A stretch of DNA of 64,000 nt from Scleroderma bovista (taxonomy: Eukaryota > Basidiomycota > Agaricomycetes > Boletales > Sclerodermataceae), in NCBI GenBank assembly GCA_037178675.1, contig JAYMGJ010000314.1:62001-126000 (forward strand), given 5' to 3'. Within the stretch, counting starts at the first letter, position 1. Each line of letters starts with the position of its first letter. Made by a program: the position numbers and the translations under genes. Below, piece by piece: positions 33,767 to 45,735 of this stretch. A model generated the notes under the pieces. It did no database searches, was not told the origin of the DNA, and saw only the letters and a program-made list of their open reading frames with translations.

Positions 33767-33831
33767 TTTATCCCTGGGGCACCACATTTCTTTGTTCCTC
33801 ACATGACCTGCCAACCTAACCTATATATAGG
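33767..33831 (+). repeat. 65-bp direct repeat, right copy
   Basis: Identical to 22090-22154. Its TATATATAGG end could serve as a TATA box for transcription to the right, but no convincing gene follows. Confidence 0.9.
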
Positions 33832-34725
33832 AGGACTCACTGCCTATTCATCGACATTCCGATGAGACTTTGCCTTCAAGAGACACTCCACTCTCATTCA
33901 CTGCAGTATCTATGATGGCCACGCAGTCCCAGGACTCTGACATTGACATTGGCACTGGCATACATGTGGCTCCCTCCTGCCAATCGACCAATGTTTACTA
34001 CGTCCACGGACTACGAAACAGGACGGTACAATATGGCGCATACCACACGTTCTTGTCACTTGATAACATTCCGAGTTATACGTTCGCACCTCATGTCTAT
34101 GAAACATGAAACTACGTTAGGATGCATCGGACCGTGTTGGTTTTTGGTAAGTCACATGAGCGCTAAACTTAACCTTGTTAAGCCATTCAACCCTTTTGCC
34201 CTGGTTACTTGACCTAGCTTCACGAGGAAAATGGACCCGGCCGGATCGTAGGGTCATTTGCTGTGTAGGGGTGAGGTGATAGGCTTCGGTTTCTGCTGAC
34301 AATGATCCAGGAGTTAAGATAAGACCCGGCGACGTCGATATGACCGACACAATCCATGCATTGAACACAGCCGCGAACCTCGCAGCGTGGTGTAGGGTAT
34401 CATAAGAAAGCGGATATCGTAGGTATATCACGAAATGCCAACGCAAATAAGGGTAGTACAGCACAAGAAAACCCGTCCACAATAATTTAACGGACTCCGG
34501 TGAAACTGGGGTGATTGGACCTACGATAAGCAACTGTCAAAAGGAGGACGAAGTTACGTAAGATAGTAGCAGTTGCCTCTTTTGCTGTGTTTGCGATCTA
34601 CTGGCATCCTTACGACCTGGGCACTTCCAGTATCATGCTCAGGGGAGACTGCACCATGTCAGGATTCCTAATGTGGCCTGTTGGGCCAGCCAACGTCATC
34701 ACGAGGGGTCCTCTGATCACAGTGA
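33832..34725. other. Intergenic, two weak ORFs only
   Basis: A short plus-strand frame (33914-34109) and a minus-strand frame (34117-34533, no ATG but preceded by a CAG acceptor) show no family motif. I do not call either as a gene. Confidence 0.4.
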
Positions 34726-36580
34726 TCACACAGAAATAGGTCCCCGTCGATTGTGACAGTCTAAAGGAACACGGTTCGGAGAGCGACCACGCGAGTACCC
34801 CGGCGGTGACGATGACGATGATCGCGGTGGTGACAAGCCACCTACCGCCATCGGTGGAGCAACAATCGAAGATGATGTGGCTGCAGCCGGGGGAGCAGAC
34901 GTCGATAGTTGGCTGGTAATCAACCCTCCACAAGTCATTCCTTCCGAGTGAGCGTGGAAACTTTCGAAATTGGATTTCAAATTCATATTTTGGGGAGCAA
35001 TCGATGGCATTGATGTTGATGGGACTTGGGTGATTGGCGAAGAAAACGTAGGGAAACAGATATCGACAGGGACAGGTAGTTTTGCATCAGCCGAAGATGA
35101 TGTTGACGGTGGTGACGATGTCAAGATCGCAGAACTGGCGCTGATTGAACCTTGCTCGGTGAGCCATGCTTGCACAAGTGGATGGTGGGTCATAGGTCTG
35201 TATTCGCACGCCGCGAACAACTCAAGATGCCGATGAAACGTGGCCGTAGGATTGAATAACGGGAATGCTTTGCAGCGGACGGGCGTCAAAGTCGGTGAAA
35301 AAAGTGCACACAATTTTAGTCCACATGTAAACTTACCGGACTCTAGCACCCCCTGGGCTTGCCGTGGGGATAATCTTCGCGTGACCATAACTACGCGTTG
35401 AGCAGGCATGCTTAGCAACGTAGTTGAGTAGGGAACATGTTCTACTCACGGTATGCACAAGCCACAATGCACGCCCTTAACTCGACACGACATTGGATGA
35501 GGACCTGCTTCCCAGCCTGAATCGCCTCTCCAATGAACCGACATGCTGTTGATAGCTCTAGAAGAAGCGTCTCCCGTGCGTTATTCGGTACGTCTATGAA
35601 ACAGTGTTCAAAGGTTGGTGGTATAATTGGTTTGGGAAGTTGTGCTGATGATATCGAGAGGAGATGAGTCGTGCCCAAATCTAGTAAGAGTGATTCTGCT
35701 GCTTCTGGGTCTCTCGGAAATTCGCTGCGATATCAAAGGCACATTCTGTTCGTATTTAAACTGAGGTGTAGTTGGGCTGTTGCTTACCTGCTGATATAGA
35801 GCTGGTCCGGTATGACGGGAATGGTATCAGAAATAAGATTAAGATATTTTGTTGCTTCGCGTTTCTGTCGGCGTTTCCAGGCGATGTACTCGGCGTTTGT
35901 GCACGAGGGCTTATAGCGGCAGTCAGCGAACACCTGAAGCTGCTTCCTGAAACCGTAGTTTGGATGCACTTGTGGCCGTCCTGCACCGCCACCACATATG
36001 AGAGGGTGAAACAAACACGCGTGAGCATGCTGTTCGCAGGGCGAAGGGGATTGCTTACGTTTCTGCAGGTATTGGATTGCGATCGAGGCAGGGATACGCT
36101 GGGACATCATAACTGAAAACACCCAGAGCCACACATGGAGAACAAGGGAGAAAACGGATGTCACTTTAGTCCCGAGCCAAGCGTCTTGAAAATGACAGTA
36201 GTACTCACGGTAGGCAGACACCACTGCCGCACTACGTGAGATGCCCATCATACAGTGTACAAGGACTCGGCCGCCGTTTGCAAGAGCAGCTTGAATGAAC
36301 GCGCAGGTGTGTGGGAAATGAATGAGGAGGTCTTCATACTCGGAATCTTGCACCACGACAGAGAGCCAGTCTGGTTTAGGCTCGAAGGTGTGCTCTGCGC
36401 AGACAGAGACAACGTGGGTGATGCCGAACTTCTTGCGAACGTCCTGTGAGAGGGCAGCGGCAAGACTAGGTGCAGAGATAAATGAGATTACTCGTGAAAG
36501 AGTACAAGGACATACTTTCCGATATAGAGCGAGTTGTCTATGACGGCGTTGACGGAGACGAGTGCGTCTGACCAAGTCAT
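34726..36580 (-). CDS. Tandem dual-specificity phosphatase, second domain degenerate
   Basis: Starts at ATG 36580 (MTWSDALVSVNAVIDNSLYIG) and is cut by several introns. The first dual-specificity phosphatase domain has FGITHVVSVCAEH, the conserved acidic VVVQDSEYEDLL segment and the active-site loop VHCMMGISRSAAVV (Cys-x5-Arg), so it should remove phosphate from Tyr and Ser/Thr. After NYGFRKQLQVF a second copy of the fold begins (LYIS .. LLDLGTTHLLSISS .. HCFIDVPNNARETLL). There the loop reads IQCRVELRACIV: the His is Gln and Arg follows Cys after four residues instead of five, so catalysis is unlikely. The protein ends in a Ser/Pro-rich tail with basic C-terminus. A catalytic plus pseudo-phosphatase pair suggests that the second domain binds substrate or regulates. 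Confidence 0.8.
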
Positions 36581-37129
36581 ACTGAGAGACCAAAGAGACG
36601 GGATGCGAAAGAAAGAGAGACTGACAGTTAACCCGGCCGGCGACAAAGGAAGTCTATTATATCGAGAGCCTAAAGAGTGATCACCCCAATTAAAGGAACC
36701 GGCATTTCGGCGCAACATATCAGATAAGGAAAGCCGTTACCATCGATGTTTGCAGGATCAGTGACGTCCCTCGCTCGCAGTCTCCTCGGACAGGCAAAAA
36801 TACCGCAGCTGGAAAAAAACTGGCTCTCATGAAACTATGAAACGATGGAAGACCAGAAGGCCGTCGTCCCCCTCCTCAATGGAGGCATCCTTTCTTGGCC
36901 ATTCAGGATCAGGTCATCACAACCCTCATATGTACGAATGTTGTTGGGAAACTTAGCAAAAGCGACCCCCCAAACATGCGCAAATGGGGTGTGTCTGTGG
37001 AGCAACTGTCGTGTTTTATGAAACGAACTCACTGGTGCCACGTAGATGTTCAAACCTCAATGTCGCAGTAAAGGTTTCGTTGTGTAAGTGCGTTGAGATC
37101 AGTGCATACGTACGTCCTAGCAGATCGCA
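36581..37129. other. Intergenic region
   Basis: Promoter side of the phosphatase gene and 3' flank of the first GRDP-like gene. No supported gene. Confidence 0.4.
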
Positions 37130-39870
37130 TCATCCTCCGTCACATCCACTACCGCCACCGCATCTGCCTCCCACGCACCCTCCTCCGCACGCATTACACC
37201 CTGCACTTGAGCACCCCCCAACTCCCGCTGTACATCCTCCAGAGCCACATATCGCAGTACCATTCACAACGCCCCCACACGCCCCCACACAACCTGCCCC
37301 GGCATAATAAATAGGAAATGACACAGGCACCATAAATGCTGGCGTGTGGTCGAAGTCCCGGAGTGACCTTCTGTTTTGCGTCTGTTTAGGCGCTCCTGCC
37401 ACACTGAGTACATCGCGACTTGCAGCCTTCTCCACCCTGATGCGTCTTTCTTCCGTCTTCTTCTTCCGTCTCTCCCGTGCGCACATGGCCTGCGTCTGCT
37501 TGTGCATCAAGAACACCGCATTGTGATCACTGGGATGCGTGGCAGCTCTCGCAGTCGCGTCGTCGGTGGGGACAAGCGATGAATCAGCACGGTCACCTTT
37601 AAGGTTCCCATTACTGAGAAGGCGCCGCAGGCGTTGACCGACCTTCTCTCCAGGCGGGGGACACCCGCAGTACATGTAAGGCACGCCGTATCGGTCCTAG
37701 TAATGGAACAAGGTACCATTCATCAAACCCTCTTAGAACACAGATGGCGATCAATATCACTCACCTGCCACGCACGGCATGTCACATCAAACGATGTCGC
37801 AAGTTTATTTTCTTCGACCTTGTCGTCGCTATACAATGACACCAGCATCAAGAATTGGCATCGATCGCCGGTAGATTGGATACAACGTACTGATTCACAT
37901 GCCGCCCCACTAGCTCGATGCAGTCTTCCTGGTACCGGCGCGCTAGCAACTGGTGCGTGTGCCAAGCAAGATCAATGTCTATCGTGGGTACAAAGAAAGA
38001 GCCCTGCGACTCTGCCATCAGCCCGAGAAATCTGTGGATCCCTTCGGTATTGTGGTCGGCTCAAAATAGATAAAGATACGTACGCGTGATACCTCGTTAT
38101 ACAGTGCCTCAGCACGACAGCGTCTTCTTCCGAATCAAAGAATCCTGGGTTTGTCCATCCCAAATCGTGCATCTTCTGCACGAAGGATGCTTGCCGCAAT
38201 ACCTATGCAAGCCGCAATATCAATCAGTCACTTTCACGCAGAGTTAGCAGGAAGTTCCAATACTAACTGCACCAACCAGGTCGACCGAGAATAATCTGTC
38301 ATCCATATATGCCCCAAGCACGCGCTTAATACTTCATATCAAAATAATCAACATCACAAACCAGAACGGTAATCAAAGATACGGGAGCACGTACGAGTTC
38401 AACCTGGTACTATACAGTAAATCACTCCTAACCATGGCAGGATTGTGCCCGCTCGCACGCATAAAGTCGTTTGCGGTTGACACAGGTCTCGTCTGAACCA
38501 AAGTTGTCGCCGTTCGTCCAATCCCTGCACGAGACGTGAGGCGTGCGAGGGGTCTGGCGCGCACGATGGTTTGTTTCATCTTCTCAGCACGCAGGGTATC
38601 GTTCGCATTGTGGGGCGTGTGTAGTGAACCTCTGTTGTATCAGAGCGCCAAGGTGATAGTAATATAGACGAAGTACAAGATATAAGCTCACTAAATGGCA
38701 GGGTTTGGGATGGGATGGGATAAAATACATACGCAAGATACGACGCGGGTGGATTCTGCTCAAGGATGTTCTTTGCAAACTTATACATCCCCAAATTCTC
38801 CATTGTGATGAGGAACCCGCACAGACACGTTGTTTTGAAGTTTTCCTGGGAATATCCCATCCCATCTGTATCGAGGAAGGCTGTCGTCAATTCGGTCAAA
38901 GTCTACATCATAGGCGAAGATCGGAAAGGACTTACCGACTGATAGACTACATGTACACTGCGGGCACTCGATAGATTTATGTGTAAGTTTGGCAGCTGCA
39001 TCAAACGGATGATATGGGGTTCCCGTACGAAGGCACCACATCTCAGTGCGCTGATGGTGGGGAGTTTCGGTAGTTAACAGGGTGGGGAATTCCTGTGTAG
39101 CATCATGTACATGTACAATTTCGAAGGAGGCCGATCAATGGGTACTAGGAGGAGTAGATAAGGTCAGGGCACGTACGAGACAAGTTGACATCGCTTGATT
39201 GTACTTTGCGAGTGTTCCGAGGACCGGTATGCGCATTGTGTCTTCGGCATACCAACTGTAAACAGTGTGAGTGAGATAAGTTCAACCTTTCATGTGAAGA
39301 ACATGGGGGGCAGATGAAGAAATACATGGTCAGTATGGAATGTAGGACTTACCTAGGATTTAGTAGATATGCATGCCAGACCATCGCAACATCGATCGGC
39401 GGAAGTCCTCTCCACTCAACGTCCGTCTCCTCAATTGTCACACACCACCGCTCAAACCTAAAGGAATACCAACAGCAACCATTAATCAAGGTCTAGTCGA
39501 TACGGAGAAAGACACTTATATATACGTACCGCTCGACAGCCAATGCGACAAACCATGCCCACCGCCTCTGCTCGTCCAATTTACGTACAGCAGCTGGAAA
39601 TCTACTGTCTTTCCCATCCTGGACGGATATCTTGAGTGCATGGAATGCATGGAGAAGTGCGAGGTGTCCTTTGAGCTGGGTCGGCGTTACCAGCTGCAAC
39701 GCACTCTGGGTCTGGCTTCCAAGCTGGCTCTGCGCGCGCGCTCTGAGGCGGAATGGTGCAGGTGGGGGAGGAGGGGGAGGGGGCTCAGCAAAGGAGGGTT
39801 GGTCTGGGATCGTGTATAACGTATCCCCATCGTGTGGTGTGTAGAGCGACAGCGGATTATTTTCTGCCAC
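37130..39870 (-). CDS. GRDP-like (DUF1399) protein, copy A, start codon lost
   Basis: A multi-exon gene of the glycine-rich-domain-protein-like family (PF07173 type). Exon 1 has the Pro-rich FAEPPPPPPPPAPFRLRARA stretch and WAWFVALAVER. Later exons give GLPPIDVAMVWHAYLLNP and FVPTIDIDLAWHTHQLLARR, the paired WHxH/H motifs typical of the family, then DKVEENKLATSFDVTCRAW and YMYCGCPPP. The C-terminus is a Gly/Cys-rich tail (CGSGGCTAGVGGCSSAG and more) ending CDGG. The position matching the ATG of copy B (43527) is GTG here (39870), and no upstream in-frame ATG is available, so either translation starts elsewhere or the copy is decaying. Plant GRDPs act in stress and growth responses; fungal roles are unknown. 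Confidence 0.72.
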
Positions 39871-40790
39871 GATCACTGACCGAGTGTTCTGTTGAATGGG
39901 GTAGAGTGGTACTCGGGGCTTAGGGCTAAGGACACCTGCGGGGCAAATATATACGTACGTGATCAGTGAGCCTCAGTCACACAGCTTCGAGTCGCCGCAA
40001 TGATAAGTCAGCGATAGAGATGCATTTGGCTATTACTAGTGCATTGCCAAGTGGAAGTCAGTGTGAGGCTAGCTAGAACCAACTACATACCATTGCTAGT
40101 GCTAGCGACCACCTTGCTTGGATCGCCCAGCGTTATCTTGTCCAGTAGTTTCCGCTAGTAGCATGCGCACCGTCCGAGGCTTTGTATTTCCCGAACACAT
40201 CTGTTCAACGCAATCATGAAGATCTTAGCCTTGGCGAACCATTTGGGAAGAATTCACGACCGATAGTTACTCTGAACACAGCAAATGCGTGTTTTGGCCA
40301 AGTCCAAGTGCGTCTTTACTCAACACCGTAAAACGGCGCATGCTTGGTAACTGCCCGGCATGCAGTCCGATTCGCGAGTTTGGAATGAGACGGCACGGCA
40401 GAAACATTGGAAAGTCGCTCAAAAAGTTATCCTCGAGTGTCACGCAGAGGACACAATCAGGGGACAGGGTGGACGTCCAAATTAAGGACTAAACCAAGGC
40501 TCGGGTTTTTGCGACACGACAGGGGCTGCACTTTCTCACGAATATTGGGTTGAGGTTGGCCTTGCCAAGCAAGGTATAGAGACCAGTGCCAATCAGTGTC
40601 TGGCAGGCAACGACTACGAGAGTATCGCGTGCTCGCCTAGAAATATCAGAACGATGATCCTTCAAGCTGAACATTCTAACTGATTTGAAAACCAATGCGT
40701 ACGTAAGTCCGATCGCTCAGACTCAGAAGAAGAGCCACCAATAGCCAGAGGGTGCCCAAGTACATATGTACGTCCAGACAGATCGCACCA
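39871..40790. other. Spacer between GRDP-like copies
   Basis: Contains part of the shared upstream flank (AGTCACACAGCTT .. GCCAAGTGGAAGTCAGTGTG), also present before copy B, and sequence unique to this spacer. No supported gene. Confidence 0.4.
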
Positions 40791-43527
40791 TCATCCTCCA
40801 CATCCACCGCATCCACCTCCCCCGCATCCACCACCGCACGCACTACATCCACCACCCGCCCAACCCGCACTCGAGCATCCGCCAACTCCCGCTGTACATC
40901 CTCCAGAACCACACATCGCAGCACCATTCACAACGCCCCCACACGCACCAACACAACCTGCCCCGGCATAATAAATAGGAAATGGCACAGGTACCATAAA
41001 TGCTGGCGTGTGGTCGAAGTCCCGGAGTGACCTTCTGTTTTGCGCCTGTTGAGGTGCTCCACCGAGCAAATGGCGACTTGCAACCTCCTCCGTCTTGATG
41101 CGCCTTTTTTCCGCCTTCTTCTTCCGCCTCTCCCGTGCACGCATGCTCTGTGTCCGCTTGTGCATCAAGAACACCGCATTGTGATCACTGGGATGCGTGG
41201 CAGCCCTCGCAGTCGCGTCGTCGGTGGGGATAAGCGACGAACCAGAATCATCACCTTTAAGGTTCCCATTACTGAAAAGGCGCCGCAGGCGCTGGCCGAA
41301 CTTTTCTCCTGGCGGGGGACACCCGCAGTACATGTAAGGCACGCCGTATCGGTCCTGGTAATGGTACAAGGTACCATTCATCAAACCCTCTTAGAACACG
41401 AATGGTGATCAATATCACTCACCTGCCACGCACGGCACGTAACATCAAACGATGTTGCAAGTTTGTCTTCTTCTACCTTATCGTCGCTATACAATGACAC
41501 CAGCATCAAAAATTGGCATCGATCACCTCAGGGTTAGATACAACGTACTGGTTCACATACCGCCCCACTAGCTCAAGGCAGTCCTCCTGGTACCGGCGTG
41601 CTAGCAACTGGTGCGTGTGCCAAGCAAGATCAATATCTATCGTGGGTACAAAGAAAGAGCCCTGCGACTCTGCCATCAGCCCGAGGAATCTGTGGATCCC
41701 TTTCAGTATGGTGGTCGGGTTAAAATAGGTAAAGATACATACGCATGATACCTCGTCATGCAGTGCCTCAGTACGATAGCGTCTTCCTCCGAATCAAAGA
41801 ATCCTGGGTTTGTCCATCCCAAATCGTGCATCTTCTGCACGAAGGATGCTTGGCGCAATACCTATGCAAGCCGCAATATCAATCGGTTACTTCCACGCAA
41901 AGTTAGCATGAAGATCCAATACTAACTGCACCAACGAGGTCAACCGAAAATAATCTGTCGTCCATATATGCCCCAAGCACGCGCCTAATACTTTATGTCA
42001 AAACAATCAGCATCACAGATTGGACTGATAATCAAGGACATGAGAGCACGCACAGGTTGCCTCCCGTACTATTCAGTAAATCACTCCTAAACTTGGCAGG
42101 GCTGTGCCCGCTCGCACGCATAAACTCTTTTGCGGTTGGAACAGGTTCCGTCTGAACCAAAGTTGTCGCCGTTTGTCCATTCCCTGTCGGAGAGGCGATG
42201 ATGCCTGCGAGAGGTCGGGAGCGCATGATGGCTTGTTTAATCTTCTCAGCACGCTGGGTATCGTTCGAGTTGTGAGGCGTGTGTAGCGAACCTCCGTTGT
42301 ATCAGAGCGCCAAGGTGATGGTAATAGAGACGAAATACAAGATATAAACGACAGGGATTGGGGTAGGATGAGATAAAACACATACGCAAGATACGACGCG
42401 GGTGGATTCTGCTCAATGATATTCTTCACAAACTTGTACATCCCCAAACTATCCGTTGTGATGCGGAACCCGCATAGACACATTGCCTTGAATTTTTCCT
42501 GGGAATATCCCATCCCATCTGTATCGAGGAAGGCTGTCGTCAATTTGGTCAAAGTCTACATCATAGGAGAAGATCCGAGGGAAAGGACTTACCGACAGAT
42601 AGACTGCATGTGCACTGCGGGCACTCGATAGATTTATGAGTGAGTTTGGCAGCTGCATCGAAGGGATGATATGGAGTTCCCGTACGAAGGCACCACATCT
42701 CAGTGCGCTGATGGTGGGGAGTTTCGGTAGTTAACAGGGTGGGGAATTCCTGTGTAGCATCATGTACATGTACAATTTCGAAGGAGGCCGATCAATGGGT
42801 ACTAGGAGGAGTAGATAAGGTCAGGGCACGTACGAGACAAGTTGACATCGCTTGATTGTACTTTGCGAGTGTTCCGAGGACCGGTATGCGCATTGTGTCT
42901 TCGGCATACCAACTGTAAACAGTGTGAGTGAGATAAGTCCATGCAACCTTTCATGTGAATAACATGGGGCAGATGAAGAAATACATGGTCAGTATGGAAT
43001 GTAGGACTTACCTAGGATTTAGCAGATATGCATGCCAGACCATCGCAACATCGATCGGCGGAAGTCCTCTCCACTCAACATCCGTCTCCTCAATTGTCAC
43101 ACACCACCGCTCAAACCTGAAAGAATACCAACAGCAACCATCAATCAAGATCTAGTCGATACGGAGAGAAACTTATATACACGTACCGCTCGACAGCTAA
43201 CGCGACAAACCATGCCCACCGTCTCCGCTCGTCCAATTTCCGTGCAGCAGCTGGAAATCTAATGTCTTTCCCATCCTGAACGGATACCTTGAGGGCATGG
43301 AATGCGTGGAGAAGTGCGAGGTGTCCTTTGAGCTGGGTCGGCGCTACCAGCTGCAACGCACTCTGGGTCTGGCTTCCAAGCTGGCTCTGCGCGCGCGCTC
43401 TGAGGCGGAATGGTGCAGGTGGGGGAGGAGGGGGAGGGGGCTCAGCAAAGGAGGGTTGGTCTGGGATCGTGTATAACGTATCCCCATCGTGTGGTGTGTA
43501 GAGCGGCAGCGGAGTATTCTCTGCCAT
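40791..43527 (-). CDS. GRDP-like (DUF1399) protein, copy B
   Basis: Paralogue of copy A with the same exon plan. ATG 43527 opens MAENTPLPLYTPHDGDTLYT; an upstream in-frame ATG at 43683 is possible but less likely because the sequence between resembles the non-coding flank of copy A. It has the poly-Pro stretch, PPIDVAMVWHAYLLNP, DIDLAWHTHQLLARR and YMYCGCPPP, then a basic RERRKKKAEKRR segment and a Gly/Cys-rich tail longer than that of copy A (ACGGGCGGGGCGGCGG). The His/Cys motifs suggest metal binding, which is inference. It looks intact, so it may be the functional copy. Confidence 0.8.
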
Positions 43528-43683
43528 GGTCACTGATGGTGACCGAGTGTTCTGTTGAATGGGGGTGGAGTGGTACTTAGCGCTAAGAACACCTGCGGGG
43601 CAGATATATGCGTACCTGACTGGTGAGCAGTCACACAGCTTAGAGTCGCCGCAAAGATAAGTCAACGATAGAGGGGAATGCAT

Positions 43684-44028
43684 TTGGCTACTAGCGCATT
43701 GCCAAGTGGAAGTCAGTGTGAGGCTATCCAGACGTTTGTATCCAAGCTAGTACCTACATACCATTCGTGCCTGTCAGTGGCCACTGGCTGAACCAGTTTG
43801 CTCAGTTCGTGGTTGTGGTTGGTGACATGGTCATGTCGTCAGGGGTACTGCAGTTCTGACTTTGTGGGCAGCTACATACATCGATGTAAATCAGGGAGAT
43901 TCAACCTACATCGTGACTTCCACTGTCCAGACATGTTTAGTTCGGGTGGATTCACAAGACTCTAGTGATGACTAAGCCACCTTCATGTCCCGTTGAAGGC
44001 TTTTACCTCGACACCAGTCGCTAGCAAG
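43684..44028. other. Upstream flank of copy B and shared direct repeat
   Basis: Positions 43748-43880 (GTACCTACAT.CCATTC .. TTGCTCAGTTCG .. GTGACATGG .. GCGTCAGGGGTAC-like) resemble 46660-46800 in the same orientation. No gene. Confidence 0.45.
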
Positions 44029-45293
44029 ATGAGTCCACAGGTGAATCCTGATGTTCTTCCTGCCACTTCACGCATTCTGGCGGCTCTCAAAGTAATTCCT
44101 CGTGTCATCGGTCCCAAGGAAGTCTGGGCCACATGGATGCGTGATGGACTCACCACTGAGCTTGTATGTCCATTCAGTTCAAAGATCCAAACTCCTTTAT
44201 GAATCTCATTTAGATGGCAATTCCAAGTGCCACGGTCGATTCTCCACACCCAAAGCTGTTAGGCCGCCTGGCACATGTACTTTACCGGCACTATACTCAT
44301 GGCATGACTTTGGATACCTTGGACTTCAGTGAGATATTGTCCAACGGCGATCAGTTAGCCAGCAGTGAAGAGGAGTACATTGACATTCCATTGGATGAAC
44401 TCCCTTGTCCAACGGGAAGTGATTTCTGGTGGGAAGTGCCTCCATCATCAGGCAAGCCATTCCACTTGCCTTTGACTTATGGGTTTTTAATGTTGTAGTA
44501 GTCTCTCTGAGGGAAGCTCTGCCACCTCCAACATCACCCCCCCTAAGTCAACCAAGTCTGGACTCAAGTGAACAGCCTCCATCATCTTCATCCAATGTGT
44601 CATCAGCAACGGTGCCAGATACCATCACAAGACTGGATGCTGGTTCTAGTCCCATACTAAATCTGAGAAAAAGAAAGCATGTTGCAATATCTGAAGGCCC
44701 AAAGTGGCCTGCAAAGAGAAAGGTGTTCGAGTCAAGAGAGGTCACTGGTGAAGATGACAACAATGTCCAGGCTGGGCCATCCAGAAAATCAAAAGGCAAA
44801 AATAAGGTTGATGGCCCCATTTCCAGGGTGGGTTCAGTTTTATTACTGTGGATCTGCAGATTGGCTCACTGACATTCCCATTTACAGGCTTGTGACCACT
44901 GCAAGGCCCATGGCTCTGTATGTGTGTGGCTGGAGAGCACTGAACAGGGATCCTCTCGGAACGAGAGACGCGCCTGCAATACATGTGCCATGCAGAAGAC
45001 TTGGTGCAGCATTGCAGGAAAGTCTACCCATCTTTTTTATTATCTTTTCTTGGCTGAAAAATAACCTAGGTGTGTTCATTCGCCGACTGCGAGGAAAGGA
45101 GGCTGCACGACAACAAAATAGCAACAGGCTGGATGAAAGGGTGGATGATCTTGGTCTGCGTATCACAGACATGGAAAAGAAGTTTATGATCAACAATGAG
45201 GATATACAACACATCATGGATAGACTTTCCAAGCTGGAGGACCATGTTGGAGATCCCCCAGTTGTCCTGGCAAAAAGGACCAGGACCACTTGA
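44029..45293 (+). CDS. Zn-cluster-like (Cys6) protein with coiled coil, unknown
   Basis: ATG 44029 opens MSPQVNPDVLPATSRILAAL, then across an intron (from 44164 to 44213) the sequence continues with acidic and Pro/Ser-rich regions and two basic patches (LRKRKH, KSKGKNK). The exon at 44888 onward gives ACDHCKAHGSVC, 17 residues, then ACNTCAMQKTWC: two CX2CX6C halves, the cysteine pattern of fungal Zn(II)2Cys6 domains but with a long loop. The last exon is a charged helix (LDERVDDLGLRITDMEKKF .. HIMDRLSKLEDHV), a likely dimerising coiled coil. In classical factors the cluster is N-terminal; here it is near the C-terminus. A DNA-binding role is possible, but the borders of introns 2 and 4 are approximate. 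Confidence 0.6.
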
Positions 45294-45599
45294 AATGTTG
45301 ACTTTTGCATGCATTCCTCTATTAGTATCTTTATGCACATACATCAATGAATGCTGCTGAACACATTTTTTGCCATGTGGGCCTAGCTGTACATTTACTG
45401 ATTTAATGCACCACTGTTGTGATATAGTTACCCATGGGCAGTGTGAGTATGAGCCAACCACAGTTGGGTTCAATGGGGCCCAGCAGTGGGTTTACACACG
45501 CAATTCCCTACCAATGAAAGTAATGATGTCCATGTCAGAGCCTCATTATGCATTCATTTATACTATGGACAGCAATTGATTGACTTATGCCGCCGCCGC

Positions 45600-45735
45600 G
45601 TAGGGTTCATTACAGGTATACCCACGGGTGGGAGCAGCTCAACCCACGGTACATACCCATACCCACCGTACGGGTATCATATATCATACCCATAGGCATA
45701 CCCACAGCAGGTATACCCATGGGTCTGAGCAGGAC
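45600..45735. repeat. TACCCA-rich minisatellite
   Basis: Irregular array of ATACCCA/TACCCAC units with some inverted ones (GGGTAT), for example around 45617-45630 and 45650-45730. Not a canonical telomere repeat. Confidence 0.6.

Larger units (their letters stand above)
37130..43683 (-). repeat. Tandem gene duplication, unit about 3.66 kb
   Basis: Two head-to-tail copies of a GRDP-like gene with flanking sequence, offset 3,657-3,661 bases. Similarity covers exons and introns; divergence is visible in most parts but absent over 39019-39281 against 42676-42938. About 0.9 kb of less similar sequence separates the gene copies. Confidence 0.85.

Noticed and set aside
33870..34109. Short frame after the right 65-bp repeat, with TATATATA upstream
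   Set aside because: Tempting as a promoter-gene pair, but only about 65 codons from its ATG pair and no homology.
34117..34533. 138-codon minus-strand frame
   Set aside because: No ATG; although a CAG acceptor precedes it, no upstream exon or family motif was found.
37093..37314. His/Pro-rich plus-strand frames near 37.1 and 40.8 kb
   Set aside because: Antisense shadows of the Gly/Cys-rich tails of the GRDP-like genes.
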